50,445 nt of DNA from Bacteroidota bacterium (GCA_023453665.1 JAEXTA010000147.1:1-50445), one strand, 5' to 3'; shown: positions 1-8,114, counted from the stretch's first letter. Notes: generated from the sequence alone by a model not told the origin. Translations and numbers: made by a program.

Positions 1-132
1 GGTTATCACAGCGTAAACTTTCAAGGTTCTGAATTATCAAGCGGTGTTTATTATTACAGGTTAAATGTTTACAATGAAACACGAAGTGCAATGATAAGTT
101 CGATTGTTAAGAAAATGATTTTAATGAAATAG
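1..132 (+). CDS. C-terminal fragment of a T9SS-sorted exported protein (5' end outside window)
   Basis: Frame 1 is open from the first base to a TAG at 130-132, giving 43 residues. The pattern LSSGVYYYRL followed by a basic/hydrophobic end (KKMILMK) is the terminal part of a type IX secretion sorting domain, closely like the ends of the proteins at 702-1499 and 11174-12646. The cargo domain lies upstream of the window, so its function cannot be given. The DNA coding for VYYYRL is nearly identical to the matching stretch in the next gene, consistent with sorting domains being recycled among paralogues. Confidence 0.8.
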   Translation, partial: GYHSVNFQGSELSSGVYYYRLNVYNETRSAMISSIVKKMILMK

Positions 133-701
133 CCCCCGCTATGCGGAAACAAAGTTATGTAAGATAATTATGATTGTATCAAGAGTTGATGTTAATTGTC
201 AAATGTAATATTTGTAAAACTAATAAGCTGGCTTTGTTTCCGCAGGATTTATATGAGTTACAATTTTCACTTTGTAATCATTGGTTAACAAGAGTAACAA
301 TTAACAAATAAAATTATAGCTTCAGATCACTCAATGTAATTATCAGCAAAGATCAATTGAATAAAGTTATATGCCGGGACTTTCATTTTAGTTTAAAACA
401 CCGAAGTAAAAATTTTACCCGTTAGGAAACAGATTCAGGAAAAAATGTAAATGCATATTAATCCGTCATTGTAAACACATCTTTTTTATGTCGAAACAAA
501 AGAGTGTATAAAAAAATCATTGGCTCGATATATGTAATTAAGATCCGAATCCAATTCTATATTCTCAATCAAGACAAAAAATAAAAAACGTTAACAGGCC
601 GGATAATTCTAACTGAATATTCTCAGCGAATAAATCCTGTAAATGAAAATATAAACAACAGTAGGTCACATTACACTTAAAAGTATCGGAGGAATTAAAA
701 G
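133..701. other. 569-bp AT-rich gap between two T9SS protein genes
   Basis: No credible gene is visible; the only open frame here is a short minus-strand one with no homology signal. The left end holds a 13-bp perfect inverted repeat listed separately. A good ribosome binding site (GGAGG) lies at about 689-693, just before the next gene. I see no clear TAnnTTTG promoter and no U-tract terminator after the first gene. Confidence 0.6.
142..244. repeat. MITE-like element with 13-bp perfect terminal inverted repeats
   Basis: TGCGGAAACAAAG at 142-154 is the exact reverse complement of CTTTGTTTCCGCA at 232-244. The 77-bp interior is AT-rich and has no open frame. It starts 10 bp after the stop codon of the upstream gene. 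It may be a small non-autonomous mobile element or a long-range transcript stem; I see no obvious target-site duplication, so mobility is inference. Confidence 0.55.
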
Positions 702-1499
702 ATGAATATAAAAAAGAACCCAATGACAATATGGTTGCTGCTGACAATTATAGCATCAACATTTGTATTGCATGCATTTTCAACAGGGATAACGGGAAGA
801 ACTATGAAGAACACATCTGACCCCGGATGTAATTGTCACAGTCTCAATCCATCAGGTAATGTTACGGTGGTAATTGATGGTCCTTCATTGATGAACACTG
901 GTGAAACTGCAAACTTTACTGTTACAATAACCGGTGGACCTCTATCAGCAGCAGGAACTAATATTGCCGCTTCAACAGGGACGCTTAATGTTGTAGCAGG
1001 ATTACAAAAGATCAGCCAGGAACTTACACATACAAGTCCTAAAGCCGCATCAGGAGGATCGGTGGTGTTTGAGTTTTCTTATACTGCGCCTGCAACTGCC
1101 GGTGATATTATTTTATACGCGAATGGTAACAGTGTGAATCTTAACGGACAGAATACAGGTGACCAGTGGAATTTTGCATCGAATAAAACTGTTACTGTGC
1201 AAACACCAACTGATGTTGATGATGAAAATATTGTTAACGCATTTAAGCTTGAGCAGAATTATCCTAATCCTTTTAATCCAACAACAAGGATTGATTACAG
1301 GGTTGGTGAAGCAACGGATGTTGTGCTGAAAGTTTTTTCATCGTCAGGTGAAGAGGTGACGACTCTTGTTAATGAGTTTAAGTCAGCCGGTTCGTATTCA
1401 CTTAACTTTGATGCAGCAGGGTTGTCATCGGGAGTTTATTATTACAGGTTGACAGCGAATAATTTTATCGAGACGAGGAAGTTTGTTTTGATGAAGTAG
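702..1499 (+). CDS. Choice-of-anchor-V domain protein with T9SS sorting domain
   Basis: 265 residues. Residues 1-27 are an export signal. Residues 32-170 resemble the choice-of-anchor-V (Reelin-like) domain, which typically opens with TGxxG and a cysteine motif; here the motif is CNCH at residues 43-46. The C-terminal 80 residues from NYPNPFNP to FVLMK form a type IX secretion sorting domain, so the product should cross the outer membrane and be cleaved or anchored at the surface. The start at 702 is supported by GGAGG about 8 nt upstream. Function of the beta-sandwich is unknown. Usual members have CxxCH, so the one-residue-shorter CxCH form is notable. A strong terminator follows, so transcription likely ends here. 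Confidence 0.8.
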   Translation: MNIKKNPMTIWLLLTIIASTFVLHAFSTGITGRTMKNTSDPGCNCHSLNPSGNVTVVIDGPSLMNTGETANFTVTITGGPLSAAGTNIAASTGTLNVVAGLQKISQELTHTSPKAASGGSVVFEFSYTAPATAGDIILYANGNSVNLNGQNTGDQWNFASNKTVTVQTPTDVDDENIVNAFKLEQNYPNPFNPTTRIDYRVGEATDVVLKVFSSSGEEVTTLVNEFKSAGSYSLNFDAAGLSSGVYYYRLTANNFIETRKFVLMK

Positions 1500-1525
1500 G
1501 GCGGGGCAATGTATAATTGAAATTG

Positions 1526-1552
1526 AGGCGATCAGGAATGGTCGCCTTTTTT
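1526..1552 (+). terminator. Intrinsic terminator after the choice-of-anchor-V gene
   Basis: AGGCGA at 1526-1531 pairs with TCGCCT at 1542-1547 and is followed directly by a T run to 1552. It lies 27 bp after the stop codon. Confidence 0.8.
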
Positions 1553-2149
1553 GTTTGTAGTTTGAATATCGAATCCGCCACGGTAGTCAAATGTCAGATA
1601 ATGAATATTGAATAATGAACAAGGAATATTGAATGATGAAATCTGCCCGGAAGTTTTACCACTAAGACACTGAGCTCACTGAGTAACACTAAGAAGGATT
1701 GTCTGAAGTTTGATACCGGATACCAGATATAAAAACATTTTTTAAACACCTTTCGTTAGTTTTTATTCCTTCAGTCAATCAAAAATTCATTTATTCACTC
1801 CGCCTAAGCCTTAGCCTTCTCCTTAGCGTTATGGTACACTGATACACAATGTTATAGCTGCTTGTTATGATGATTATGATTTAGACTGATAAACCCAACC
1901 ACTCCCATTCTCCGTTTCCCCCATTCCCCGTTTCCAAAATTCAACTATTCCATCACACATCATACATCAACCATTTTACATTTACCGTTTGCCATTTGCA
2001 GCGGGTTGCAGTAAGTTGCTATTGAATTTATGTCGCCCCCAGTTACTTTATCCAGAAATCCCGGGGCAGTGCTTTGTGGCAGGTGTACAGGTTAGGCTTG
2101 TATGTGGAAAGCGGTTCGGGAGAAAATATTTTTATTTACAGGATGATTT
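1553..2149. other. Gene-free gap of degenerate short-motif repeats
   Basis: No gene seen. From about 1597 to 1640 the text repeats variants of GAATATTGAATAATGAA. At 1660-1695 it repeats variants of ACTAAGACACT(GAG). At 1904-1935 a 16-bp unit is present twice in tandem, and 1936-2000 is rich in CATTT/CCATTTGCC variants. GCCCC at 2035-2039 and GGGGC at 2063-2067 form an inverted pair. This kind of imperfect short-period sequence is not coding and marks a fast-evolving intergenic zone. Confidence 0.55.
1904..1935. repeat. Two tandem copies of a 16-bp pyrimidine-rich unit
   Basis: The unit CCCATTCTCCGTTTCC at 1904-1919 is followed immediately by CCCATTCCCCGTTTCC at 1920-1935, with one mismatch. 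Confidence 0.75.
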
Positions 2150-2827
2150 ATGGTAAAATATTTTTTGGCTTTCATCTTATTCCTTTTTCAAATTCAATAC
2201 GCAAAGGTGATTTCAGAGGAATCGGATTCGGTTTCCAATAATTATTTATTGTTTGATTATATAGAATCTTTAAGTGCTGATGATTACGATTTATACCGTG
2301 ACAGTATAAAAAATGGTTTATCGGATGATTATTTTTCTCTAAGAATGACTTATGCAAAAACAAAAAGCTATTCTCCGTATTCAACGGAAATAAGAGAAAC
2401 TCATCAAAAGATTGAATCAGCAATTAATGACGGTAAGTACGACCTGGCTTTACAATTAGCGGAAACAATTCTTAATGATAATTTTCCCGATACAGATTCC
2501 CATTTATACTGCGCTTATGCTTATACGCAACTGAACGATTCAACAAAGGCTGATTACCATTTGAGAATTTATAATGGTCTGCTTGAATCCATTTATATGA
2601 GCGGCGATGGTTTAAAACCTGAAACGGCATACATTGTAATAAGTACAAAGGAAGAGTATTCATTTTTAAACTGGTTCAGGTTAAAGTTTTTGGAGCAGCA
2701 GTTGGTTTATAAAGATAAATACGCTTTTGATCTTATGAAATCAGAAGATGTTGAAACGGGTGATGAAGTCGAACTATATTTTAATATAACGATAGCCTTA
2801 AAACAAATGGAGGAAAGTTTTAAGTAG
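2150..2827 (+). CDS. DUF4919-like exported protein
   Basis: 225 residues. A short hydrophobic N-terminus (residues 3-18) suggests export. The middle (residues 85-150) has TPR-like helices: a family of paired helices ending in a segment of the form DGL-KPETAYIVIS, then a conserved EEYSFLNW block and a final LYFNITI strand. This order matches the DUF4919 family of Bacteroidota as I remember it. Function is not known. The ATG at 2150 follows an ACAGG ribosome site. It is the first of four short same-strand genes separated by related repeats. Its neighbours give no pathway hint. Confidence 0.65.
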   Translation: MVKYFLAFILFLFQIQYAKVISEESDSVSNNYLLFDYIESLSADDYDLYRDSIKNGLSDDYFSLRMTYAKTKSYSPYSTEIRETHQKIESAINDGKYDLALQLAETILNDNFPDTDSHLYCAYAYTQLNDSTKADYHLRIYNGLLESIYMSGDGLKPETAYIVISTKEEYSFLNWFRLKFLEQQLVYKDKYAFDLMKSEDVETGDEVELYFNITIALKQMEESFK

Positions 2828-2857
2828 GATAAGATTTTTAGGGGAAGTCTGGAGAAA

Positions 2858-2906
2858 GAAGTAAGTAGTAAGAAGTAAGAATTTTTACGGGATAACATTT
2901 TTGATA
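2858..2906 (+). repeat. Intergenic repeat, copy b (divergent)
   Basis: An AGAAGTAAGTA block, then CGGGATAACATTTTTG. It aligns with copies at 3507-3570 and 4590-4652, though with an internal insertion of GTAAGAAG-type sequence. A shorter relative (TTCGGGAGAAAATATTTTT, 2115-2133) sits before the gene at 2150. Confidence 0.45.
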
Positions 2907-3069
2907 TGCGGGATGTTATGCGGCGGAAAGTTTTGAAACTATTTAAAGCAATAGTTTTTTAATGAATATAACATGATTGCAGCCGGTGTGTTATTAAGTT
3001 CCAGGTTGCAACCGGGATCTTGGCTGTGTAGGCAATGATTAGAAAACTTTAAAAGATTACAGGAATTCA

Positions 3070-3489
3070 ATGAAATCAATTTGGATATTTTTATTTCTTG
3101 CGATTAATATCTTCGGTCAAAGTTCAAGTGTACCAGATATAGATTACAAACCAAAAACTTTAAATGAAGCTATAGCCCAACTTGATTTGATTTACTCTGA
3201 TTCAATTAAAATCCTAATAACTGAAATGGATGAAAGTGAATTCTTAGAAAATACACATCGTACAACTGGACGATTTATTCGGAATGAATGGCTTTATGAT
3301 AGATTCCTGGTGTTTTTTGTTAGCGACAGTGATCTTAAAGAACAGTTATTTGAAATGGGAATCCCTACAAACGATGATATGTCTGCTTTGATTTTAAGAA
3401 CTTACTATCGGCATTTAACTAAACAAGAACTTAACATTGAACAACAGATATTTGAGATCCAGAATTATTATATCAATTTGAATAAATAG
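3070..3489 (+). CDS. DUF6794-like exported protein
   Basis: 139 residues with a signal peptide of about 16 residues (cleavage after IFGQ or nearby). The mature part has the signature NEAIAQLD, then MDESEFLE, RFIRNEW, and DDMSALILRTYYRHL, which I recognise as the DUF6794 family. Function unknown. ATG 3070 is preceded by ACAGGA at the normal distance. The gene is isolated, with 242 bp before it and a repeat copy just after it. Confidence 0.65.
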   Translation: MKSIWIFLFLAINIFGQSSSVPDIDYKPKTLNEAIAQLDLIYSDSIKILITEMDESEFLENTHRTTGRFIRNEWLYDRFLVFFVSDSDLKEQLFEMGIPTNDDMSALILRTYYRHLTKQELNIEQQIFEIQNYYINLNK

Positions 3490-3506
3490 GTTTGTGTTCT
3501 GACATC

Positions 3507-3570
3507 TTAATTCGTCAATGACGGAGAAGTAAGTAAAAAATCAGTATCGGGGAAAAATATTTTTGGATCG
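3507..3570 (+). repeat. Intergenic repeat, copy c
   Basis: TTAATTCGTCAA at 3507-3518 is shared exactly with 4590-4601. It is followed by a GACG hairpin arm, GAAGTAAG and AGTATCGGGGAAAAATA. The two copies lie on either side of the gene at 3702-4577, about 1,083 bp apart, as direct repeats. Confidence 0.75.
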
Positions 3571-3642
3571 ATTGAGAGTTTAATTAGTAATTAAAAAGTG
3601 TTTGTAAAAACATACAGTAAATTTTTCAAATAATTATAAATA

Positions 3643-3691
3643 CGGTGTTGTGGTTTAACAACTTATTCCGAGTACTCGGGATAACACACCG
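3643..3691. repeat. Bulged long palindrome upstream of the 4-TM protein gene
   Basis: TTATTCCGAGT (3663-3673) pairs with ACTCGGGATAA (3674-3684) with one wobble. Outside this, CGGTGT (3643-3648) pairs with ACACCG (3686-3691). The 14-nt bulge 3649-3662 can itself fold through GTTGT/ACAAC-type ends. The structure ends 10 bp before ATG 3702, so it may affect translation or be a recombination site. Confidence 0.65.
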
Positions 3692-3701
3692 TTATTTTTT
3701 T

Positions 3702-4577
3702 ATGATTTTTATTGATAACGAAAATATTACAGTGCTAAACACAGAATTGTGGATCATACCTATTCTAATTTTAGTTTACCTTCTTTTCATCTCAAGAAAG
3801 AATAAATATAGAAAAACAATACTGGTTATTTCAGTTCTTTACACATTGTCTTTGTTTTTTAATTTATACCTCATCTTTTACCCGTTATTTATGATAGAAG
3901 ATACACTGACTTATTTTATCGAGTATTCTTACGGGTTTGTTTTTTTAGGTCTCACTTTATTTCTAATACTAAATATCTTTTTACCAAATAAATATTCGTC
4001 ATACATCGCACTCTCTTTGCTATTCATAGTTATTCTTAACCAAGTATATCTTAGAGTTCAAACAAATAAAATGAATAATGAGTATAAAAACATTTTAGAA
4101 AATAATGGAATAGGAAATGTTTTAACTGTCAATATTGATACTACTAATATTAGTTATTCAAATTTTTTTGCTGGCGATCCTGGTTTTCTGTATAGTTTTG
4201 AAGTTCGTAAAAACATTACTTTTACACCCTATTTTGCATTGAAGGATGAACACTTTTTATATTTTAATTTTCCGAATTATTATTGGACCAGATACAGAAC
4301 GGTAGATAGACAGTCGAAAGTTGCGCCAATAACGGGTGATTTTGTTCCGCCTAAAATCATCGAGAAATATTCATTAAGAACTAAATCGATGATTGATAAG
4401 TTTGATGTTTTATATAGAATTGACAAAAATGGAAAACTACTAAGCAAAGCACATATTTTCCCTGATACAATAAGTTTCATAAATGCGGAAGAATATTTTA
4501 ATTCAATTAAAATTATCCCAGCATCATTAAATGGTAAAACAGTAGAATCAACTTATATAAAAGAATATATTCAATAA
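3702..4577 (+). CDS. Four-helix membrane protein with a TonB-C-like C-terminus
   Basis: 291 residues from ATG 3702. An in-frame GTG at 3645 exists but lies inside a palindrome, and its extra 19 residues are not membrane-like, so I prefer 3702; neither has a good ribosome site. Four hydrophobic helices fill about residues 14-115. A soluble segment follows, ending in a strand-rich block (about 230-290): FDVLYRIDKNGKLLSK, then a helix and PASLNGKTVES. That order resembles the TonB C-terminal fold (id-x-dGkv ... s-w-PA-nGkpv). Proteins with 4 TMs plus TonB-C occur as BlaR1/M56 relatives in Bacteroidota, but no HExxH is visible here. The DNA is AT-richer than the housekeeping genes. Function unknown. 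Confidence 0.55.
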   Translation: MIFIDNENITVLNTELWIIPILILVYLLFISRKNKYRKTILVISVLYTLSLFFNLYLIFYPLFMIEDTLTYFIEYSYGFVFLGLTLFLILNIFLPNKYSSYIALSLLFIVILNQVYLRVQTNKMNNEYKNILENNGIGNVLTVNIDTTNISYSNFFAGDPGFLYSFEVRKNITFTPYFALKDEHFLYFNFPNYYWTRYRTVDRQSKVAPITGDFVPPKIIEKYSLRTKSMIDKFDVLYRIDKNGKLLSKAHIFPDTISFINAEEYFNSIKIIPASLNGKTVESTYIKEYIQ

Positions 4578-4589
4578 AATTTAGCCTCT

Positions 4590-4652
4590 TTAATTCGTCA
4601 AAGACGAATAAGTAAACAAAGAATTAGTATCGGGAAAAAATAGTTCGGGGTC
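4590..4652 (+). repeat. Intergenic repeat, copy d
   Basis: The same TTAATTCGTCAA start as copy c, here with a perfect TTCGTC/GACGAA hairpin, then AATAAGTAAA and AGTATCGGGAAAAAATA, ending in a GGGGTCG block. Confidence 0.75.
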
Positions 4653-4679
4653 GTTTGTTATAAGGGAAGAATTTAAATA

Positions 4680-5243
4680 ATGATAAACAATAAATATTGG
4701 GCAAAAGCCTTTTGCATTTTCTTTTTAGTATATCTAAATGTAAATGATCTGCAGGCGCAAAGAAAGGGTGATGTTGTATTTGGGTTTAGTATCGGTTTTG
4801 TTTCGAAAGGTATATTATCGATAAAATATTTTCCTGTTGATGGATTTGCTATTGAAATCCACGGCGGAGTGCTTCCGGGTTTTTACAATTTTGGTTTTGC
4901 ATTTCATAATTATTTTGATTTAGATAGACCAAATATTTTTATTGAATTAGGTGTCGCAAATTTTGGCGGGTTGCCGGAAGGTGTCGATATGGATTCAACT
5001 TCAGCAGATTCAGTTGTTTCATTAGGGGCTTCAAATTGGGGATTAAATATGGGGCTCGGAAGGGAGTTCCTTTCAGGAGGCGATATTTATTTTTTTGCGG
5101 GGGGTCCAACTTATATATTTGACAGATCTGTTAGTTATTTAAACACAAGAACAAGAGAACATTTTGAAGAAGAAGAGGAAATGAGATGGTTCGGGTTTGT
5201 AGAAGGCGGCAGAAGTTATTATCCTAAAAAGAAAGAACGATAA
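4680..5243 (+). CDS. Putative small outer-membrane beta-barrel protein
   Basis: 187 residues. Residues 1-26 are a signal peptide ending in LQAQ. The rest alternates Gly/aromatic strands (GFSIGF, GGVLPGFYNFGFAF, GLNMGLGREF) typical of small outer-membrane barrels of Bacteroidota. The C-terminus is unusual: a charged EEEEEMRW loop is followed by YYPKKKER instead of a final aromatic strand, so the barrel may be shortened or altered at its end. It is the last gene of the repeat-flanked accessory run; no ribosome site is obvious before ATG 4680. The specific role is unknown. Confidence 0.5.
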   Translation: MINNKYWAKAFCIFFLVYLNVNDLQAQRKGDVVFGFSIGFVSKGILSIKYFPVDGFAIEIHGGVLPGFYNFGFAFHNYFDLDRPNIFIELGVANFGGLPEGVDMDSTSADSVVSLGASNWGLNMGLGREFLSGGDIYFFAGGPTYIFDRSVSYLNTRTREHFEEEEEMRWFGFVEGGRSYYPKKKER

Positions 5244-5403
5244 CCGAATTAAGTAGATAATATTTAAAAGGTTTTCGCTTCCCCCGCCATTCATCACATT
5301 CTAAACGCTGTTCCGGTAATATGAATTTTTTTTTATTGGGGATAGTTTTATGTTGATATCGCTTTTTATTTAAAATGAGCGATTAACTATTTCGGATTAT
5401 GTA

Positions 5404-6780
5404 ATGACAATCAAATCTCTCACTTCGGTGCTTTACCGCAATCCCGTGCTGGATGTTATCAAATCTTCTTCAGAAAAAATTGACAGCAAACTTGTTCACT
5501 TAAATATTCCGCCGTTCTTAAAAAACTCTAAACTGCTGGGTGGAATAATTCTCGGTGTCATCATCATTGTACTGATACTTAGTTCGGTTTTTGCTTCGCC
5601 TGACAGCAGCGTACCTGTTTATAAAGTTGTTAAGGATAATTTTCTTGTCTCGGTAACTGAAAGCGGTGAGTTAAGGGCAAAGAATAGCATTTCAATTTCA
5701 TCGCCGAGAATAAGAGGCAACCTTAAAATTGTTTACCTCATTCCCGAAGGTACTTATGTGAACGCAGGTGACACTGTTGTAAGGTTTGATCCTACCGAAG
5801 CGATTACAAATTTAAAAGACGCAGAAGCAAAACTTGAAATTGCGATTTCGGATAAAGCAAAACTTGTAGCCAATCAAAAATCGGGAATGACGCGGCTTGA
5901 ATCCGATCTGAAAAGCGCGGAGCTTTCTTTTGAATTATCAAAACTAAATGTTGAGCAGATGAAGTTTGAGGCTTCGGTTAAACAGCAGGAGGCACAGCTT
6001 AATCATAAAAGAAATGAACTGAGTTTTTTGAAAAGCAAGCAGGATCTTGAATCGCAGAAAATTATTGACCAGTCAGAAATGAATAAGACGGATATCGAGG
6101 TTCAGCAGAAACGTTCGGACCTTGAGCGCGCAAAAAGAGATCTTGAGATGCTTACGTTAACTGCACCGACTGAGGGTCTTGTTGTGTATGAAAACAACTG
6201 GGCAACGGGAAGAAAGGTTGCGATAGGCGACACACCGTGGAGCGGAATGACGCTTGTTTCTCTTCCCGATCTTTCAGCAATGGAAAGTATAACGTATGTA
6301 AATGAAGTTGATGTAAGCCGTGTTAAAAAAGGTCTGCCTGTTGTTGTAAGGCTTGATGCTTTCAGGGATAGTTCTTTCAGCGCAGAGATAAGTTCGGTTG
6401 CGTCACTTGGAAAAACAAAGGATGATAATTCAAACATAAAAGTTTTTGAGATTGCGGTGTTCATAAAAAGTCAGTCTGAAATTTTAAAACCGGGAATGAC
6501 AACAAGTAATAAGATTGTCATTAATGAAATACCGGGAGTGTTGTTTGTTCCGCAGGAAGCCGTATTTGAAATGGATGGAAAGAAAATTGTTTATGTAAAG
6601 AACGGTTCCGGTTTTGATGTTCAGTTTGTTGAAGTAGGCGAGAAGAGTGAGAATTATATTGTGATAACCAAAGGTCTTGAAGAAAACCAGGAAGTAGCGT
6701 TACGTGATCCGACAATTGTTCCCGAAGAAACAGGCACAGGCGAAACTGAAACAAATTCTGTAAGTATGCCGGGAAGCTGA
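5404..6780 (+). CDS. Periplasmic adaptor (HlyD/MacA-like) of a tripartite efflux system
   Basis: 458 residues. One N-terminal membrane helix at about 44-64 anchors it in the inner membrane. Residues 75-130 form the first half of the lipoyl/barrel-sandwich region. Residues 135-245 are a long heptad-rich coiled-coil hairpin. Then come the second lipoyl half (LTLTAPTEGLVVY), a beta-barrel (about 285-380) and a membrane-proximal domain. The family links an inner-membrane permease to TolC. It is followed 3 bp later by a MacB-like permease and then TolC, clearly an operon. A 6-bp inverted repeat (ATCGCT 5358-5363, AGCGAT 5378-5383) lies in the leader. The N-terminal extension of about 40 residues is longer than in MacA. 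Confidence 0.85.
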   Translation: MTIKSLTSVLYRNPVLDVIKSSSEKIDSKLVHLNIPPFLKNSKLLGGIILGVIIIVLILSSVFASPDSSVPVYKVVKDNFLVSVTESGELRAKNSISISSPRIRGNLKIVYLIPEGTYVNAGDTVVRFDPTEAITNLKDAEAKLEIAISDKAKLVANQKSGMTRLESDLKSAELSFELSKLNVEQMKFEASVKQQEAQLNHKRNELSFLKSKQDLESQKIIDQSEMNKTDIEVQQKRSDLERAKRDLEMLTLTAPTEGLVVYENNWATGRKVAIGDTPWSGMTLVSLPDLSAMESITYVNEVDVSRVKKGLPVVVRLDAFRDSSFSAEISSVASLGKTKDDNSNIKVFEIAVFIKSQSEILKPGMTTSNKIVINEIPGVLFVPQEAVFEMDGKKIVYVKNGSGFDVQFVEVGEKSENYIVITKGLEENQEVALRDPTIVPEETGTGETETNSVSMPGS

Positions 6781-6783
6781 TTG

Positions 6784-8079
6784 ATGAACAATCTTGAATC
6801 TTTTAAAATCGGGTTAAAGGGATTACAGTCCAATAAACTGCGTGCGGCTTTGACAATGCTTGGAATTATTTTCGGAGTTGCCGCCGTTATTGCGATGATG
6901 TCGATAGGTGAAGGCGCAAAGCAGGAAACGCTTCAGCAGATTGAACTGATGGGCACAAACAATATTATTATTAATAAGATCACTCCTGAAAAAAGCAGTA
7001 CCGGATCGAAGGCATCGTTTTCAACAGGGCTTACACTTAATGATGCTAATTCAATTAAAGATTTAAACCCGTTAGTTGAATACATCACACCGATAAGGGA
7101 AATAAAAACACAGGTCAGTTATAAATCGAATATGAGCGAAATAAAAGTAATCGGTACAACAGCCGATTACCCGGAAACGTTCAATTCAAAAATTTCTTCA
7201 GGTTCTTTCTTTAAGTCATTTCACTTAGAAGGATATTCAAACGTTTGTGTTATTGGTCCGGGTGTGAAAGAAAAACTTTTTAAGTTTGAAGATCCCATCA
7301 ACAAAAAAATAAAGATTGGTGATCTGTGGTTTGATATAATCGGGTTGACATCTTCAAAGAATGTTTCCGGTTCGCAGGGACTGGGCTTGAGGAATTTTAA
7401 TGATGATATTTACGTTCCCATCACAACGATGATGTACAAGATGGAAAAGTTTGAAGAAGAACAGAACAATATGTCGGGTATGTTTATACGAATCGGCAAT
7501 GACCAGGAACGCGCAAAGGTTGTTGACCGGAATTCTGTTGACCAGTTAACTATCAAAGTGAATAACTCGGATCATCTAGGTGAAGCAGCGCATCTCGTGA
7601 GACGCATACTTGACAGGCGTCATTACGGAGTTAAAGATTTTGAAGTGGTTCTTCCCGAGCAGCTTCTTGAACAGAAACAAAAAACACAGCGCATATTTAA
7701 TATTGTGATGGGTGCTATTGCGGGAATATCATTGCTTGTCGGCGGTATTGGTATAATGAATATCATGCTCGCGAACATTCTTGAACGTACAAGAGAGATT
7801 GGTGTTAGAAGAGCAGTAGGCGCAACAAGAACTGATGTGTTGAGGCAGTTTTTGTTTGAAGCGTTAACTATAAGTGTAGCGGGCGGAGTGCTTGGAATAA
7901 TATTGGGATTTATTCTTACTTCACTTATCTCGACTTATGCTGAATGGAAGACGATCATTTCTCCGTTCTCGGTTATACTTGCTTTTGTAGTTTCGGTTGC
8001 GACGGGACTTCTGTTCGGGATCTATCCCGCAAAACAAGCTGCTGATAAAAACCCGATTGAATCATTGCGTTATGAATAA
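6784..8079 (+). CDS. MacB-like ABC transporter permease
   Basis: 431 residues. A helix at about 20-42 is preceded by the typical LRAALTMLGIIFGVAAVI start. A periplasmic MacB-type core domain covers about 45-300, and three C-terminal FtsX-type helices follow, with the conserved GIMNIMLANILERTREIGVRRAVGA block. I place the start at ATG 6784, not TTG 6781, because GGAAG at 6771-6775 is then at the usual distance. E. coli MacB carries its ATPase in the same chain; this protein lacks it, and no ATPase gene is found in the operon. Substrate is unknown: macrolides, peptides or lipids are all possible for the family. Confidence 0.88.
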   Translation: MNNLESFKIGLKGLQSNKLRAALTMLGIIFGVAAVIAMMSIGEGAKQETLQQIELMGTNNIIINKITPEKSSTGSKASFSTGLTLNDANSIKDLNPLVEYITPIREIKTQVSYKSNMSEIKVIGTTADYPETFNSKISSGSFFKSFHLEGYSNVCVIGPGVKEKLFKFEDPINKKIKIGDLWFDIIGLTSSKNVSGSQGLGLRNFNDDIYVPITTMMYKMEKFEEEQNNMSGMFIRIGNDQERAKVVDRNSVDQLTIKVNNSDHLGEAAHLVRRILDRRHYGVKDFEVVLPEQLLEQKQKTQRIFNIVMGAIAGISLLVGGIGIMNIMLANILERTREIGVRRAVGATRTDVLRQFLFEALTISVAGGVLGIILGFILTSLISTYAEWKTIISPFSVILAFVVSVATGLLFGIYPAKQAADKNPIESLRYE

Positions 8080-8114
8080 TTCATTTCAAAAAACTTCAAC
8101 TATACTCAGATAAA

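Noticed and set aside
2860..4655. Integron attC sites between the small accessory genes
   Set aside because: Only isolated pieces of the attC core sequences are found (for example GTTTAAC near 3652-3660) without matching partners; no integrase gene is visible. Kept only as a testable idea.
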